This document shows, one piece after another, positions 18,312 through 25,953 of a stretch of 64,000 bases of DNA. Made by a program: the position numbers and the translations under genes. The notes beneath the pieces were generated by a model. That model was not told the origin of the DNA and ran no database searches. It saw only the letters and a program-made list of their open reading frames with translations. The stretch comes from DAIDKA01 sp036521075 (GTDB lineage Bacteria > Pseudomonadota > Gammaproteobacteria > Steroidobacterales > Steroidobacteraceae), in contig DATDIL010000143.1 of assembly GCA_036521075.1 (NCBI GenBank), positions 5,472-69,471 on the forward strand, given 5' to 3'. Numbering within the stretch: the stretch's first letter is position 1; each line of letters starts with the position of its first letter.

Positions 18312-18775
18312 TGATGGATATCAAGCGAATATGCCGACATCTGCTGATGACGCACTGGCAGGTCAATTCGGCGTTTCCGCCCGCCGTCAGGGATGCGATC
18401 GCGGCAGCGATCAGCGCCAGCCGCGCGGCCCACGTTGGGCAAGTGTTCTTTGCCGTCGAGGGCGCGCTGCACGTCAGCCCTCTTTTCAAAGGCCAGACGG
18501 CGCAGCAACGCGCGCTCGAGGTTTTTTCGCACCTGCGAGTGTGGGACACCGAACACAATAACGGGGTGCTGATTTATTTATTGCTCGCCGACCGCGCCGT
18601 CGAAATCGTTGCGGATCGCGGCGTCTATTCGCGGGTGGATGCCGGCGAGTGGGGTCGCATTTGCCGCCAAATGGAGGCGGCCTTCAAAGAGAAGAACTAC
18701 GAGGCCGGAGTAATCGCCGGCATTCAGTCGGCCACCCGGCAACTCATCCAGCACTTTCCGGCCTCTGCTTCATAG
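18311..18775 (+). CDS. Cytoplasmic TPM-domain protein
   Basis: 154 residues without a signal peptide. HWQVNSAFPPAVRDAIAAAI, then VWDTEHNNGVLIYLLLADRAVEIVADRGVY and a C-terminal AFKEKNYEAGVIAGI correspond to the TPM fold as found in YgcG paralogues. The ATG overlaps the stop of the previous gene (TAATG), so lemA, the Gly-rich TPM gene and this gene form one coupled operon. Confidence 0.85.
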   Translation: MMDIKRICRHLLMTHWQVNSAFPPAVRDAIAAAISASRAAHVGQVFFAVEGALHVSPLFKGQTAQQRALEVFSHLRVWDTEHNNGVLIYLLLADRAVEIVADRGVYSRVDAGEWGRICRQMEAAFKEKNYEAGVIAGIQSATRQLIQHFPASAS

Positions 18776-18788
18776 CCACCCGCCCACG

Positions 18789-18808
18789 TTGACAAAGAGA
18801 ACTCTTTG
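18789..18808 (+). promoter_or_regulatory. TTGACA element overlapping a palindrome (candidate operator)
   Basis: TTGACA (18789-18794) is followed by CAAAGAG-AA-CTCTTTG, a perfect 7-bp inverted repeat with a 2-base centre at 18793-18808. It lies 43 bases before the membrane-protein gene. A repressor bound here would block the -35 region; the winged-helix gene in the same operon is the obvious candidate. The -10 element is not clear. Confidence 0.5.
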
Positions 18809-18850
18809 GTAGAGAGTAAGTACCCAAGTGGCATAAGGGTGTGAAGACTC

Positions 18851-19423
18851 ATGGCGTCCCTGGATGCGCTACGTGCCGATTTTGAGTTGCGGGCCAACAG
18901 GTCCATGTCATTGCCGATGGCCGGATTGCTGGTGTGGTCCATCATCGCGGCGCTGGGTTTCGCACTGCCCCTGAGACAGTCCGTATCGGCGCTGGTGTGG
19001 GGTACCGGCGCGATATTTCCGATCGCCTTGCTCATCGCGCGCTTCAGGCGCGAGCAGCTGATCTCGAGCCAGAACCTGCTCGCGCGCTTGATGGGCGCCT
19101 GCGTGCTGATGGTGAATCTGCTGTGGGCCCTGCACATACCGCTGTTGGCCAAAGCTCCCGCCTTCGTGCCGCTGAGCGTGGGCATCGGCTTAGGCGTCCA
19201 CTGGGTGGTGTATTCCTGGGTTGTCCGGCATCCGGTGGGCTACATACACGCCGTGGCTCGAACGCTCGGACTTGTGTGCGCCTGGATGCTGGTCCCGACC
19301 AATCCGGTATCGGCGTGCGCCGTGGTCATCTGCGCCGTCTATGGCGTGTCTCTATATCTGATGGCAAGCCGCGAAATTCACGCGCTTGGCGATGGGCAAC
19401 GGGAAGTGGCGGTGAGCCGATAA
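18851..19423 (+). CDS. Hypothetical integral membrane protein
   Basis: 190 residues with six likely membrane helices between about residues 25 and 175. A short polar N-terminus (ASLDALRADFELRANRS) precedes the first helix. It resembles the uncharacterised membrane proteins that accompany small winged-helix regulators and ABC exporters. First gene of the operon that runs to 22343. Confidence 0.75.
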   Translation: MASLDALRADFELRANRSMSLPMAGLLVWSIIAALGFALPLRQSVSALVWGTGAIFPIALLIARFRREQLISSQNLLARLMGACVLMVNLLWALHIPLLAKAPAFVPLSVGIGLGVHWVVYSWVVRHPVGYIHAVARTLGLVCAWMLVPTNPVSACAVVICAVYGVSLYLMASREIHALGDGQREVAVSR

Positions 19424-19448
19424 GTCAAATGAGGCCGAGGACGAACCG

Positions 19449-20030
19449 ATGAACATTTCCCGACAGGACGCCGAGCTGGCTCTGGCCAGCGTCGAGCGCG
19501 CGGACCGCCGGATGGATACGCTGCGCGCGTACCGCGACTTCGCGCCCTTTCTGCAATTGTGGGGCGCGGTATGGTTCATCGCGAATGCCGCGACGGACTT
19601 CTGGCCGCGACAGATTTCGAAGATATGGTGGCTGGCGACCGGAATCGGGAGCGTTGTCACTGCTTGCATAGTCGTGTGGCAGGCGCGGCGGCGCCTGCAC
19701 CTGGGCCTTTACTCCCCCGAGAAGGGACGCAGGATCGGCCGCGGATTCGTGATGCTCGGTATCACGATCCTGGCGTACTTCGCGTCCATGCACCTGGTGC
19801 TCGGACGGTTCGATGCGCGCCAATCGAACGCCTTCAACTCGCTGTTCTGGGCTTTCGTGTACATGGCTGCGGGGGCATGGCTCGGCGCGCGATTGTTCTT
19901 CACGGGCGTCGTCGCGGTCGTGGCGATCGTTGTCGGCTACCTGTACATCCACGAGCACTTCGCATTATGGATGGCGTTCTTCGCCGGCGGGTCCCTGATG
20001 CTCGCCGGTTTCTGGCTGCGGCGTCCGTGA
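19449..20030 (+). CDS. Hypothetical integral membrane protein
   Basis: 193 residues. Amphipathic N-terminus (SRQDAELALASVERADRRMDTLRAYRDF), then about five membrane helices. Its TGA overlaps the ATG of the winged-helix gene, so expression of the two is coupled. No enzymatic motif. Likely a sensor or accessory membrane partner of the regulator. Confidence 0.75.
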   Translation: MNISRQDAELALASVERADRRMDTLRAYRDFAPFLQLWGAVWFIANAATDFWPRQISKIWWLATGIGSVVTACIVVWQARRRLHLGLYSPEKGRRIGRGFVMLGITILAYFASMHLVLGRFDARQSNAFNSLFWAFVYMAAGAWLGARLFFTGVVAVVAIVVGYLYIHEHFALWMAFFAGGSLMLAGFWLRRP

Positions 20031-20320
20031 TGTCGGAACCCAACGACATCATTCATCAGTCCACGCGCCTGCGGATGATGGCAACACTCAATGCACTGGG
20101 CGCGCGGGAAATGCTGGAGTTCAACCGTCTGAAGGCCGTGCTGGGCATTTCGGACGGCAACATGTCGACGCACCTAGCCACGCTCGAGAAGGCCGGCTAT
20201 ATCCAGATCAGCAAGGACATCGTCGGCAAAAAGCCCCGCACGCAGATCGGTCTCACCAAGGAAGGCCGCCGCGCCTTCCAGGAGCATGTTTCCTACCTGC
20301 GCGGCTTACTTGAGACATAG
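20030..20320 (+). CDS. Winged-helix transcriptional regulator
   Basis: 96 residues forming a single DNA-binding domain: IIHQSTRLRMMATLNAL, FNRLKAVLGISDGNMSTHLATLEKAGYIQI (helix-turn-helix) and the wing KKPRTQIGLTKEGRRAF. This matches the small ArsR/MarR-like winged-helix family found beside membrane proteins and ABC exporters. It probably autoregulates the operon, and the palindrome at 18793-18808 is a candidate site. Confidence 0.88.
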   Translation: MSEPNDIIHQSTRLRMMATLNALGAREMLEFNRLKAVLGISDGNMSTHLATLEKAGYIQISKDIVGKKPRTQIGLTKEGRRAFQEHVSYLRGLLET

Positions 20321-20325
20321 CAGTC

Positions 20326-21156
20326 ATGTTGATCGCACGCGGATTATGCAAGTCATACGGAAACTTCCTGGCCGTGCACGATGTGTCCGTAACGGTATCG
20401 GCCGGTGAGATCGTCGGGCTGCTCGGACCCAACGGTGCCGGCAAGTCGACGACGGCCGCAATGCTGTGCGGCATCACCTGCGCCGATGCGGGCGTCATTA
20501 CGGTGGATACGGTGCCCTTGGGTGAGCGAACCCACGATGCCAAGCGGCTGATCGGACTGGTGCCGCAGGATCTGGCGCTTATCGAGGATCTGTCGGCGCT
20601 CGAGAACATCATGCTGTTCGGTTCCCTCTACGGCATCAAGGGCGCAGTGCTGCGATCGCGTGCCCGCGAGGCGCTGGAGCTCGTCGGACTGGCAGACCGG
20701 GCCAGGAGCCGGCCGGCGACATTCAGCGGTGGCATGAAGCGGCGATTGAATATCGCCTGCGCCCTGGTGCACGATCCCAAGGTGCTCGTGCTCGATGAGC
20801 CCACGGTGGGCATCGATCCCCAGAGCCGAAACCACATATTCGAAAACCTCGAAACCCTGCGCTCGCGGGGCAAGGCCCTGCTCTATACAACCCACTATAT
20901 GGAGGAGGTCGAGCGGCTCTGCGATCGGATCATCATCATCGATCACGGTCGAGTCGTGGTCGATGACTCGAAGGAAGCCTTGCGCGCACGTCTGCCGCAG
21001 AGCGCGAAACGCCGTTACGAAATTTCCGGCGACATCACCCCGGAAGTGCTGGCCGAGTTGCAGGCGCGGGGAATTCAGTCGAAACCCATGGATGATGCAT
21101 CCCTCGAGCAGGTGTTCCTGCACATGACGGGACGGGAACTGAGGGACGCGGTATGA
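20326..21156 (+). CDS. ABC exporter ATP-binding protein
   Basis: 276 residues. Walker A GPNGAGKST, signature FSGGMKRRLN, Walker B VLVLDEPTVGID and switch histidine TTHYMEEVE are all intact. The C-terminal extension (LEQVFLHMTGREL) is typical of DrrA/CcmA-type exporters of drugs or lipids. Five bases separate it from the regulator gene, and its end overlaps the permease start by four bases. Confidence 0.93.
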   Translation: MLIARGLCKSYGNFLAVHDVSVTVSAGEIVGLLGPNGAGKSTTAAMLCGITCADAGVITVDTVPLGERTHDAKRLIGLVPQDLALIEDLSALENIMLFGSLYGIKGAVLRSRAREALELVGLADRARSRPATFSGGMKRRLNIACALVHDPKVLVLDEPTVGIDPQSRNHIFENLETLRSRGKALLYTTHYMEEVERLCDRIIIIDHGRVVVDDSKEALRARLPQSAKRRYEISGDITPEVLAELQARGIQSKPMDDASLEQVFLHMTGRELRDAV

Positions 21157-22343
21157 GCGCCTTCGCAGCACTGGTCCGCAAGGACGTCACTTTGTATCTC
21201 ACAAACCGACGTGCGCTGCTGATGGCATTGGTGGCGCCCGTGCTCATCGGGGCATTCATGGGCGCCGTGCTCGGCGGTGCGCCGGCCAAACCGACCGCCG
21301 TACCATTTGCGGTGGTCGATCTGGATCGAAGTGCCATCTCGCAGCGCGTCGTGGCCGCACTGACCAAGGACGGTGCGTTCACCGTGCAGGCATTGCCGCA
21401 ACCACAGGCGCTCGATCTGGTGCGCAAGGGAAAGCTCAGGGCTGCGGCGATTTTTCCGCCAGGATTCGGCAAACAGGCGACTGAAGCCCTGTTCCGGCCA
21501 GACGCCACGAAACCACGGATTGACCTGCATTTTGACCCGTCGCAAGCCGCCACATTGGCAATGATCAAGGGGCTGCTGACCCAGGACGTCATGCAGGCCG
21601 TGACTGCGGTTCCTTTGGGAGCGGATGCCGACAGCATCGACCACGTACGGGATCTTGTGGCAAGCGATGCAAAGCTCGGCTCTCCCCAAGGGTTGACGGT
21701 GCCGTACGTGACGCGCGATTACGAAGTCACGAGCGGCGAGCGATCCTACAACCCCTACGCACATTCCTTCGCCAGCATGACGGTGCAGTTCATCCTGTTG
21801 ATGGGTGTTGAACTGGGTGTCGGACTATTGCTGATGCGTCGCACGGGGCTGTGGCAACGGCTGCGCGCTGCACCTTTGTCGCGTGCGACCGTGCTCGGCG
21901 GTCGCATTGCATCCGGCACGATCATTGCGCTGCTGCTGATTGGCGGAAATTTCGTTGCCGCGATTCTGTTGTTCGGGGTCCGCATCGAAGGCAGCGTGCT
22001 TGGCTTTGTGGGGGTCGCCGTGGCCTTCGCGATGCTGACCTCTTCGCTTGGCCTATTGATTGCGGCGGTAGGCAGGACGCCCGAGGCGACCCGCGGTATG
22101 GCGATCGTTCTGACGTTGCTGCTCGTCATGCTGGGGGGCGCCTGGGTCCCCACCTTCGTATTTCCGGATTGGCTGCAGTCCGTGACGCGCTTCGTCCCCA
22201 CCCGCTGGGCCATCGATGGGTTCGATGCGATGACCTGGCGCGCGCAGGCGCTCGGCGCAGTTGTGTGGCCGATGGCGGGGATGCTGGGGCTCAGCGCCGT
22301 CCTCGGTGCCGCCGCCGTATACCTGTTCCGGTGGGAAGAATAA
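21153..22343 (+). CDS. ABC-2 type exporter permease
   Basis: 396 residues with one N-terminal membrane helix (LMALVAPVLIGAFMGAVLGG), a large extracytoplasmic domain (about 45-200) and five C-terminal helices, the YhgE/YbhR-like ABC-2 layout. Partner of the upstream ATPase. The cargo is not evident; with the winged-helix regulator, a drug or envelope-stress role is plausible. Confidence 0.9.
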   Translation: MSAFAALVRKDVTLYLTNRRALLMALVAPVLIGAFMGAVLGGAPAKPTAVPFAVVDLDRSAISQRVVAALTKDGAFTVQALPQPQALDLVRKGKLRAAAIFPPGFGKQATEALFRPDATKPRIDLHFDPSQAATLAMIKGLLTQDVMQAVTAVPLGADADSIDHVRDLVASDAKLGSPQGLTVPYVTRDYEVTSGERSYNPYAHSFASMTVQFILLMGVELGVGLLLMRRTGLWQRLRAAPLSRATVLGGRIASGTIIALLLIGGNFVAAILLFGVRIEGSVLGFVGVAVAFAMLTSSLGLLIAAVGRTPEATRGMAIVLTLLLVMLGGAWVPTFVFPDWLQSVTRFVPTRWAIDGFDAMTWRAQALGAVVWPMAGMLGLSAVLGAAAVYLFRWEE

Positions 22344-22361
22344 AGCACCGGGGGCGCGTAT

Positions 22362-22390
22362 TTGCGTGCAGGTTGACGATGTTGTAGTAT
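22362..22390 (+). promoter_or_regulatory. Predicted promoter of the blaI-like gene
   Basis: TTGCGT (22362-22367) and TAGTAT (22385-22390) are separated by 17 bases. The -10 hexamer overlaps the left arm of the dyad at 22386-22413, as expected for a repressed promoter. Confidence 0.5.
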
Positions 22391-22413
22391 CTCCCACAGA
22401 TGTAGGAGGTACT
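22386..22413 (+). promoter_or_regulatory. 28-bp dyad, candidate BlaI-family operator
   Basis: AGTATCTCCCACA and TGTAGGAGGTACT flank a GA centre; 11 of 13 positions are complementary. The core ACA-GA-TGT resembles the TACA/TGTA core of BlaI and MecI operators. It covers the -10 region and the GGAGG ribosome site (22405-22409) of the repressor gene itself, so binding would block transcription and the RNA hairpin could mask the ribosome site. Confidence 0.6.
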
Positions 22414-22420
22414 CCGACAT

Positions 22421-22798
22421 ATGTCGCAGAAGAGACTTAGTCGACTGGAACTGCGGATCATGGAGGCCCTGTGGAAACACGGCACGGCATCCGTTCGGGA
22501 GATCCAGGAAAGTCTGCCGGAGAAGGGCCGCCCGGCCCACAACACGGTGCAGACGATGCTGACGCGGCTCGAGGCGAAGCAAGCGGTTCGTCGTGCCAAG
22601 AAAATCAGCAATGCACACATCTACGAACCGACGATCTCGCGTGATGCGACGCAGCGCCTGCTCGTCGATGAGCTGCTGGGATTCTTCGGCGGACGCGCCG
22701 CGCCGTTGGTGTCGCATCTCATCGAGTCCGGACAGCTCACCTTGCAGGACGTGGAAGAGGCCCGAAAGACGCTGAAGAAGGAAAGCGAGCGTGACTGA
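22421..22798 (+). CDS. BlaI/MecI-family transcriptional repressor
   Basis: 125 residues. N-terminal winged helix (LSRLELRIMEALWKHGTASVREIQESLPEKGRPAHNTVQTMLTRLEAKQAVRRAKK) followed by a dimerisation helix region with the usual internal cleavage zone. Represses its own operon until cleaved through the partner M56 protease. The following gene starts eight bases before its end. No beta-lactamase gene is adjacent. Confidence 0.92.
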   Translation: MSQKRLSRLELRIMEALWKHGTASVREIQESLPEKGRPAHNTVQTMLTRLEAKQAVRRAKKISNAHIYEPTISRDATQRLLVDELLGFFGGRAAPLVSHLIESGQLTLQDVEEARKTLKKESERD

Positions 22799-24533
22799 CC
22801 TCCCTGGCATGGCGCTGGCAAATCACATCTGGCAATCCACGTTATTCGCCGTGGCGCTCGGATGCCTCACGCTCCTGCTGCGCAAGAACAGCGCGCGCGT
22901 TCGCTGCCTGATGTGGCTTGCAGCTTCGGCGAAATTCCTGGTTCCCTTTGCTTTACTGACCGCCGTTGGGTCGCAGATACCGTGGCCTGCCAGGCTAGGT
23001 CACGCGACGCTGCCTGCTTTTGTATCGACTGCGAGTCGAACGGCCGTGCAGCTCACGCAATTGAGCGGGCAAAGCGCGACGACACTAGCGCGAGTCGCTC
23101 ACGCCTCTCATTACGGCGACATGGTCCCGGTCGGGATCGCATTGCTCTGGGCCCTGGGCGCGCTGGTCGCGGCCGCGCATTGGTTCACCCGTTGGCTGAC
23201 TGTTCGGCGCGCGCTGCGTGAGTCGACGCCAACGAACCTGGCATTTGTTATTCCGGTGCGGGCGTCGACCTCGCATCTTGAGCCGGCGGTCGTGGGAATT
23301 CTTCGTCCCGTGCTGCTGCTTCCTGCAGGGGTGGAACGACACCTCGCTGCGGATGAGATGGAAGCCGTGCTGGCTCATGAGCGTTGCCACGTGGTGTGGC
23401 GCGACAACCTGGCCGCCACTGTTCACATGTTCGTGGAAGCGCTCTTCTGGTTCCATCCCCTTATCTGGTGGCTCGGCACACGCATGGTCAATGAGCGCGA
23501 GCGCGCCTGTGATGAACAGGTGCTGGCTCAGGGCTACTCGTGCCGCAGCTATGCCGAGGGCATTCTGAAGGTTTGCGAGCACTACTTGAAGGCGCCGCTT
23601 ATCAGCGTCGCTGGCGTTGGCGGCGCGAGGTTATGCCGACGAATCGAGGCAATTATGAAAAACAGACTGATTGAACGCCTAGGTGCCGTCCGAAAAGTGG
23701 TTCTCACCCTGGTAGCCAGCGCAACGATTGCGATACCAGTCGCAATTGGAATTCTTACTTCGCCTCACGCCCGCGCCGCGGCAGCTGATGCGGAGGCGCA
23801 CATCTCCAGCCTACGCAATGTCTCCATCAAGTTGGCCGTCCCCAGTTCAGGCGTCGGGGGGGCTTATAACGCATTCGGCCTGACGTTGCAGGACGAGGCC
23901 AGAGTGCAAACGGTCTACTCCCTGCGGTACGTGATTGCAAACGCCTATGGCGTCGATCCGTCACAGGTTGTGGGAAAGGACTTGAGCAAGGAGCCCGTGT
24001 ACGAGGTCACGATGGACAATCCGGCGCGACTCAGCCGCACCGCAACGGGGGAAGAGCGCAGTGCGAGCTTCAAAGAATCAATCAGGGAGCTTCCCGGGCT
24101 GACGCGGGACCTGCTCGCAACGCATTTCGGTCTTGTCGTCAAACGAGAGCAAAGACAGATGCCGGGCTATGTACTCACGATCGGCTCCGGCGGCTCGAAG
24201 CTGGATCAGGATTCGGAGGCCCCCTTTTGGAAGGAAGGTGCGGGATATTCGCAAGGGGAGATTTTCGCAACGAAGGCTCCCATAGGCCTGATTGTGAGAT
24301 TGCTTGACAGCATGTTCCGGGCCCCGGTTGTCGATCAAACCGGACTTAAGGGTACCTATGACTACAAACTGACATGGCCACCATCCTCGCCGGGCGCAAG
24401 TCCTGAGCCGGCCACGATGGCGAAGGCACTGCAAGAACAGCTCGGCCTGCACCTGGAGCCCAAGCCCGTCACCGAGGACGTCATCAATGTCGTCAGTTTG
24501 AAATCCCCCGCACAAATACTGACTGCCAGGTGA
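22791..24533 (+). CDS. BlaR1-like M56 metalloprotease fused to a DUF3738 domain
   Basis: 580 residues, GTG start. The N-terminal half has four membrane helices and the zinc protease motif H196-E-R-C-H200, with the further ligand in NERERACDEQVL, as in BlaR1/MecR1. After a last helix (about 300-320) the extracytoplasmic part (about 340-575) is not a penicillin-binding domain but a DUF3738/TIGR03435 domain: ISSLRNVSIKLAVPSSG, LRYVIANAYGVDPSQVVG, FGLVVKREQRQMPGYVLTI and VVDQTGLKGTYDYKLTWPP. It should sense an unknown signal outside and trigger BlaI removal. Confidence 0.88.
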   Translation: MTDLPGMALANHIWQSTLFAVALGCLTLLLRKNSARVRCLMWLAASAKFLVPFALLTAVGSQIPWPARLGHATLPAFVSTASRTAVQLTQLSGQSATTLARVAHASHYGDMVPVGIALLWALGALVAAAHWFTRWLTVRRALRESTPTNLAFVIPVRASTSHLEPAVVGILRPVLLLPAGVERHLAADEMEAVLAHERCHVVWRDNLAATVHMFVEALFWFHPLIWWLGTRMVNERERACDEQVLAQGYSCRSYAEGILKVCEHYLKAPLISVAGVGGARLCRRIEAIMKNRLIERLGAVRKVVLTLVASATIAIPVAIGILTSPHARAAAADAEAHISSLRNVSIKLAVPSSGVGGAYNAFGLTLQDEARVQTVYSLRYVIANAYGVDPSQVVGKDLSKEPVYEVTMDNPARLSRTATGEERSASFKESIRELPGLTRDLLATHFGLVVKREQRQMPGYVLTIGSGGSKLDQDSEAPFWKEGAGYSQGEIFATKAPIGLIVRLLDSMFRAPVVDQTGLKGTYDYKLTWPPSSPGASPEPATMAKALQEQLGLHLEPKPVTEDVINVVSLKSPAQILTAR

Positions 24534-24602
24534 GGCAGAAGAAACGGCGATGAGGGGCAGTTCAGACAGGCCGCATTCGTGGTCAGCCCCGGCCGCGGTG
24601 CG

Positions 24603-25262
24603 TCAGGCAGGCTGCGCTGCCTTGTCGGCCAGTTGCCGCAACACCCCCTCGAATACATCGACCGGTTGGCCGCCTTCAATGAGATGCCGATCGTTGACGA
24701 TGACGGCCGGCACGGCATTGATGCCGTGGTCGCGGTAGAACTCTTCGCGTGCGCGCACCTCGGCGGCGTATTGGTCTGACGCGAGGATCTCCCGGGTGCG
24801 TGCCGGGTCCAGTCCGACCTGTGCCGCGATGCCGGCCAGAACCGCATGATTGCCGGGGTCCGCGCCGTCGGTGAAATAGGCGTCGAACAGGGCCTGCTTC
24901 AATTGCAGCTGCTTGCCCTCAAGGCCTGCCCAGTGCAGCAGCCGGTGGGCGTCAAAGGTGTTGTAGATCCGGGTGCGCTTGCCCATGTCGAAGCGAAATC
25001 CCAGCTCCGCGCCGCGGGTGCGGATCATTTCCTGGCGCTGCGCGAACTGCTGGACCGAGGAGCCATACTTCTGGGCGATATGCTCGGCAATGTCCTGGCC
25101 ACCCGGCCCCATCTCGGGATTGAGTTCGAAGGGCTGGAAATGCAGTTCGGTCTCGATGTCGTTGCGCAGCCGGCCCAGTGCCGCGAGCAGGGCCTGAAGC
25201 CCGATCGCACACCACGGACAGGACACATCAGAAACAAAGTCGAGCTTCATCCTGGCGCTCAT
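24603..25262 (-). CDS. DsbA-family thioredoxin-fold oxidoreductase (FrnE-like)
   Basis: 219 residues from ATG 25262 (GGGAGG just upstream; ATG 25250 also possible). MKLDFVSDVSCPWCAIG holds the CPWC active-site motif, and GINAVPAVIVNDRHLIEGGQP has the cis-proline loop of the DsbA fold. No signal peptide, so it is cytoplasmic like FrnE and 2-hydroxychromene-2-carboxylate isomerase relatives. Probably a thiol oxidoreductase. Confidence 0.9.
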   Translation of the reverse strand: MSARMKLDFVSDVSCPWCAIGLQALLAALGRLRNDIETELHFQPFELNPEMGPGGQDIAEHIAQKYGSSVQQFAQRQEMIRTRGAELGFRFDMGKRTRIYNTFDAHRLLHWAGLEGKQLQLKQALFDAYFTDGADPGNHAVLAGIAAQVGLDPARTREILASDQYAAEVRAREEFYRDHGINAVPAVIVNDRHLIEGGQPVDVFEGVLRQLADKAAQPA

Positions 25263-25329
25263 AAACCTCCCGTGAGGACTGGCCGGTCTTTGAAGCGTTA
25301 TACTCCGCGCGGACATGCTTGGGGGCACA

Positions 25330-25953
25330 ATGGGTGAGTTAGAGGCGGAGGCCGTCCGGGTATCGCGGCGCGAGTTCATCAAGCGGGTGATCGCCTCCGG
25401 TGCCGTGGCTTCGGCCGCCACCTATGTCTACGGGGGCCTGTCCGGCTGCGCCAAACGGGGTGGCTCGCTCGCAGGCGCGGTGGAGCGGCTGATCTCCCTC
25501 AACGTCAATGGACAGGTCCGGCGGGTGGACGTCCTGCCGCAGGAAACCCTCGCCATGACCTTGCGCTACAAGCTCGGTCTGACTGGCACCAAGCTGGGTT
25601 GCGACCGGGGTGAGTGCGGCGCCTGCACCGTCATGCTGAACGACATCACCCACAATTCATGTTCGGTGCTGACGCACAGCGTGCGCGATCGTCGCGTGAC
25701 CACCGTCGAAGGGGTGGGCGGCCCCAATGGCGAGCTGCACCCGGTGCAGCAGGCCTTCATCGATGAGCTGTCACCGCAATGCGGCTTCTGCACGCCCGGC
25801 CAGGTCGTCTCGGCCGTGGCGCTGCTGAAGCGCAACCCGCACCCCACGCGCGATGAATGCCGCGCTGCAATGGCGGGTAATCTGTGCCGTTGCGGGGCAT
25901 ACGACAACTATCTCAATGGCATCATGCGCGCCGCCGGCACGGGTGCCGCATGA
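25330..25953 (+). CDS. Molybdenum hydroxylase small subunit, 2Fe-2S, Tat-exported
   Basis: 207 residues from ATG 25330 (GGGGG upstream; ATG 25315 is an alternative). Twin-arginine signal SRREFIKRVIASGAVASAATYV, followed by LSGC, which could be a lipobox. Two [2Fe-2S] motifs: plant-ferredoxin type GCDRGECGACTV and C-terminal CGFCTPGQ...NLCRCGAY. It passes electrons from molybdopterin to FAD in xanthine-oxidase-family enzymes. The Tat signal places the complex in the periplasm, like PaoA of the E. coli aldehyde oxidoreductase. Overlaps the next gene by four bases. Confidence 0.93.
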   Translation: MGELEAEAVRVSRREFIKRVIASGAVASAATYVYGGLSGCAKRGGSLAGAVERLISLNVNGQVRRVDVLPQETLAMTLRYKLGLTGTKLGCDRGECGACTVMLNDITHNSCSVLTHSVRDRRVTTVEGVGGPNGELHPVQQAFIDELSPQCGFCTPGQVVSAVALLKRNPHPTRDECRAAMAGNLCRCGAYDNYLNGIMRAAGTGAA

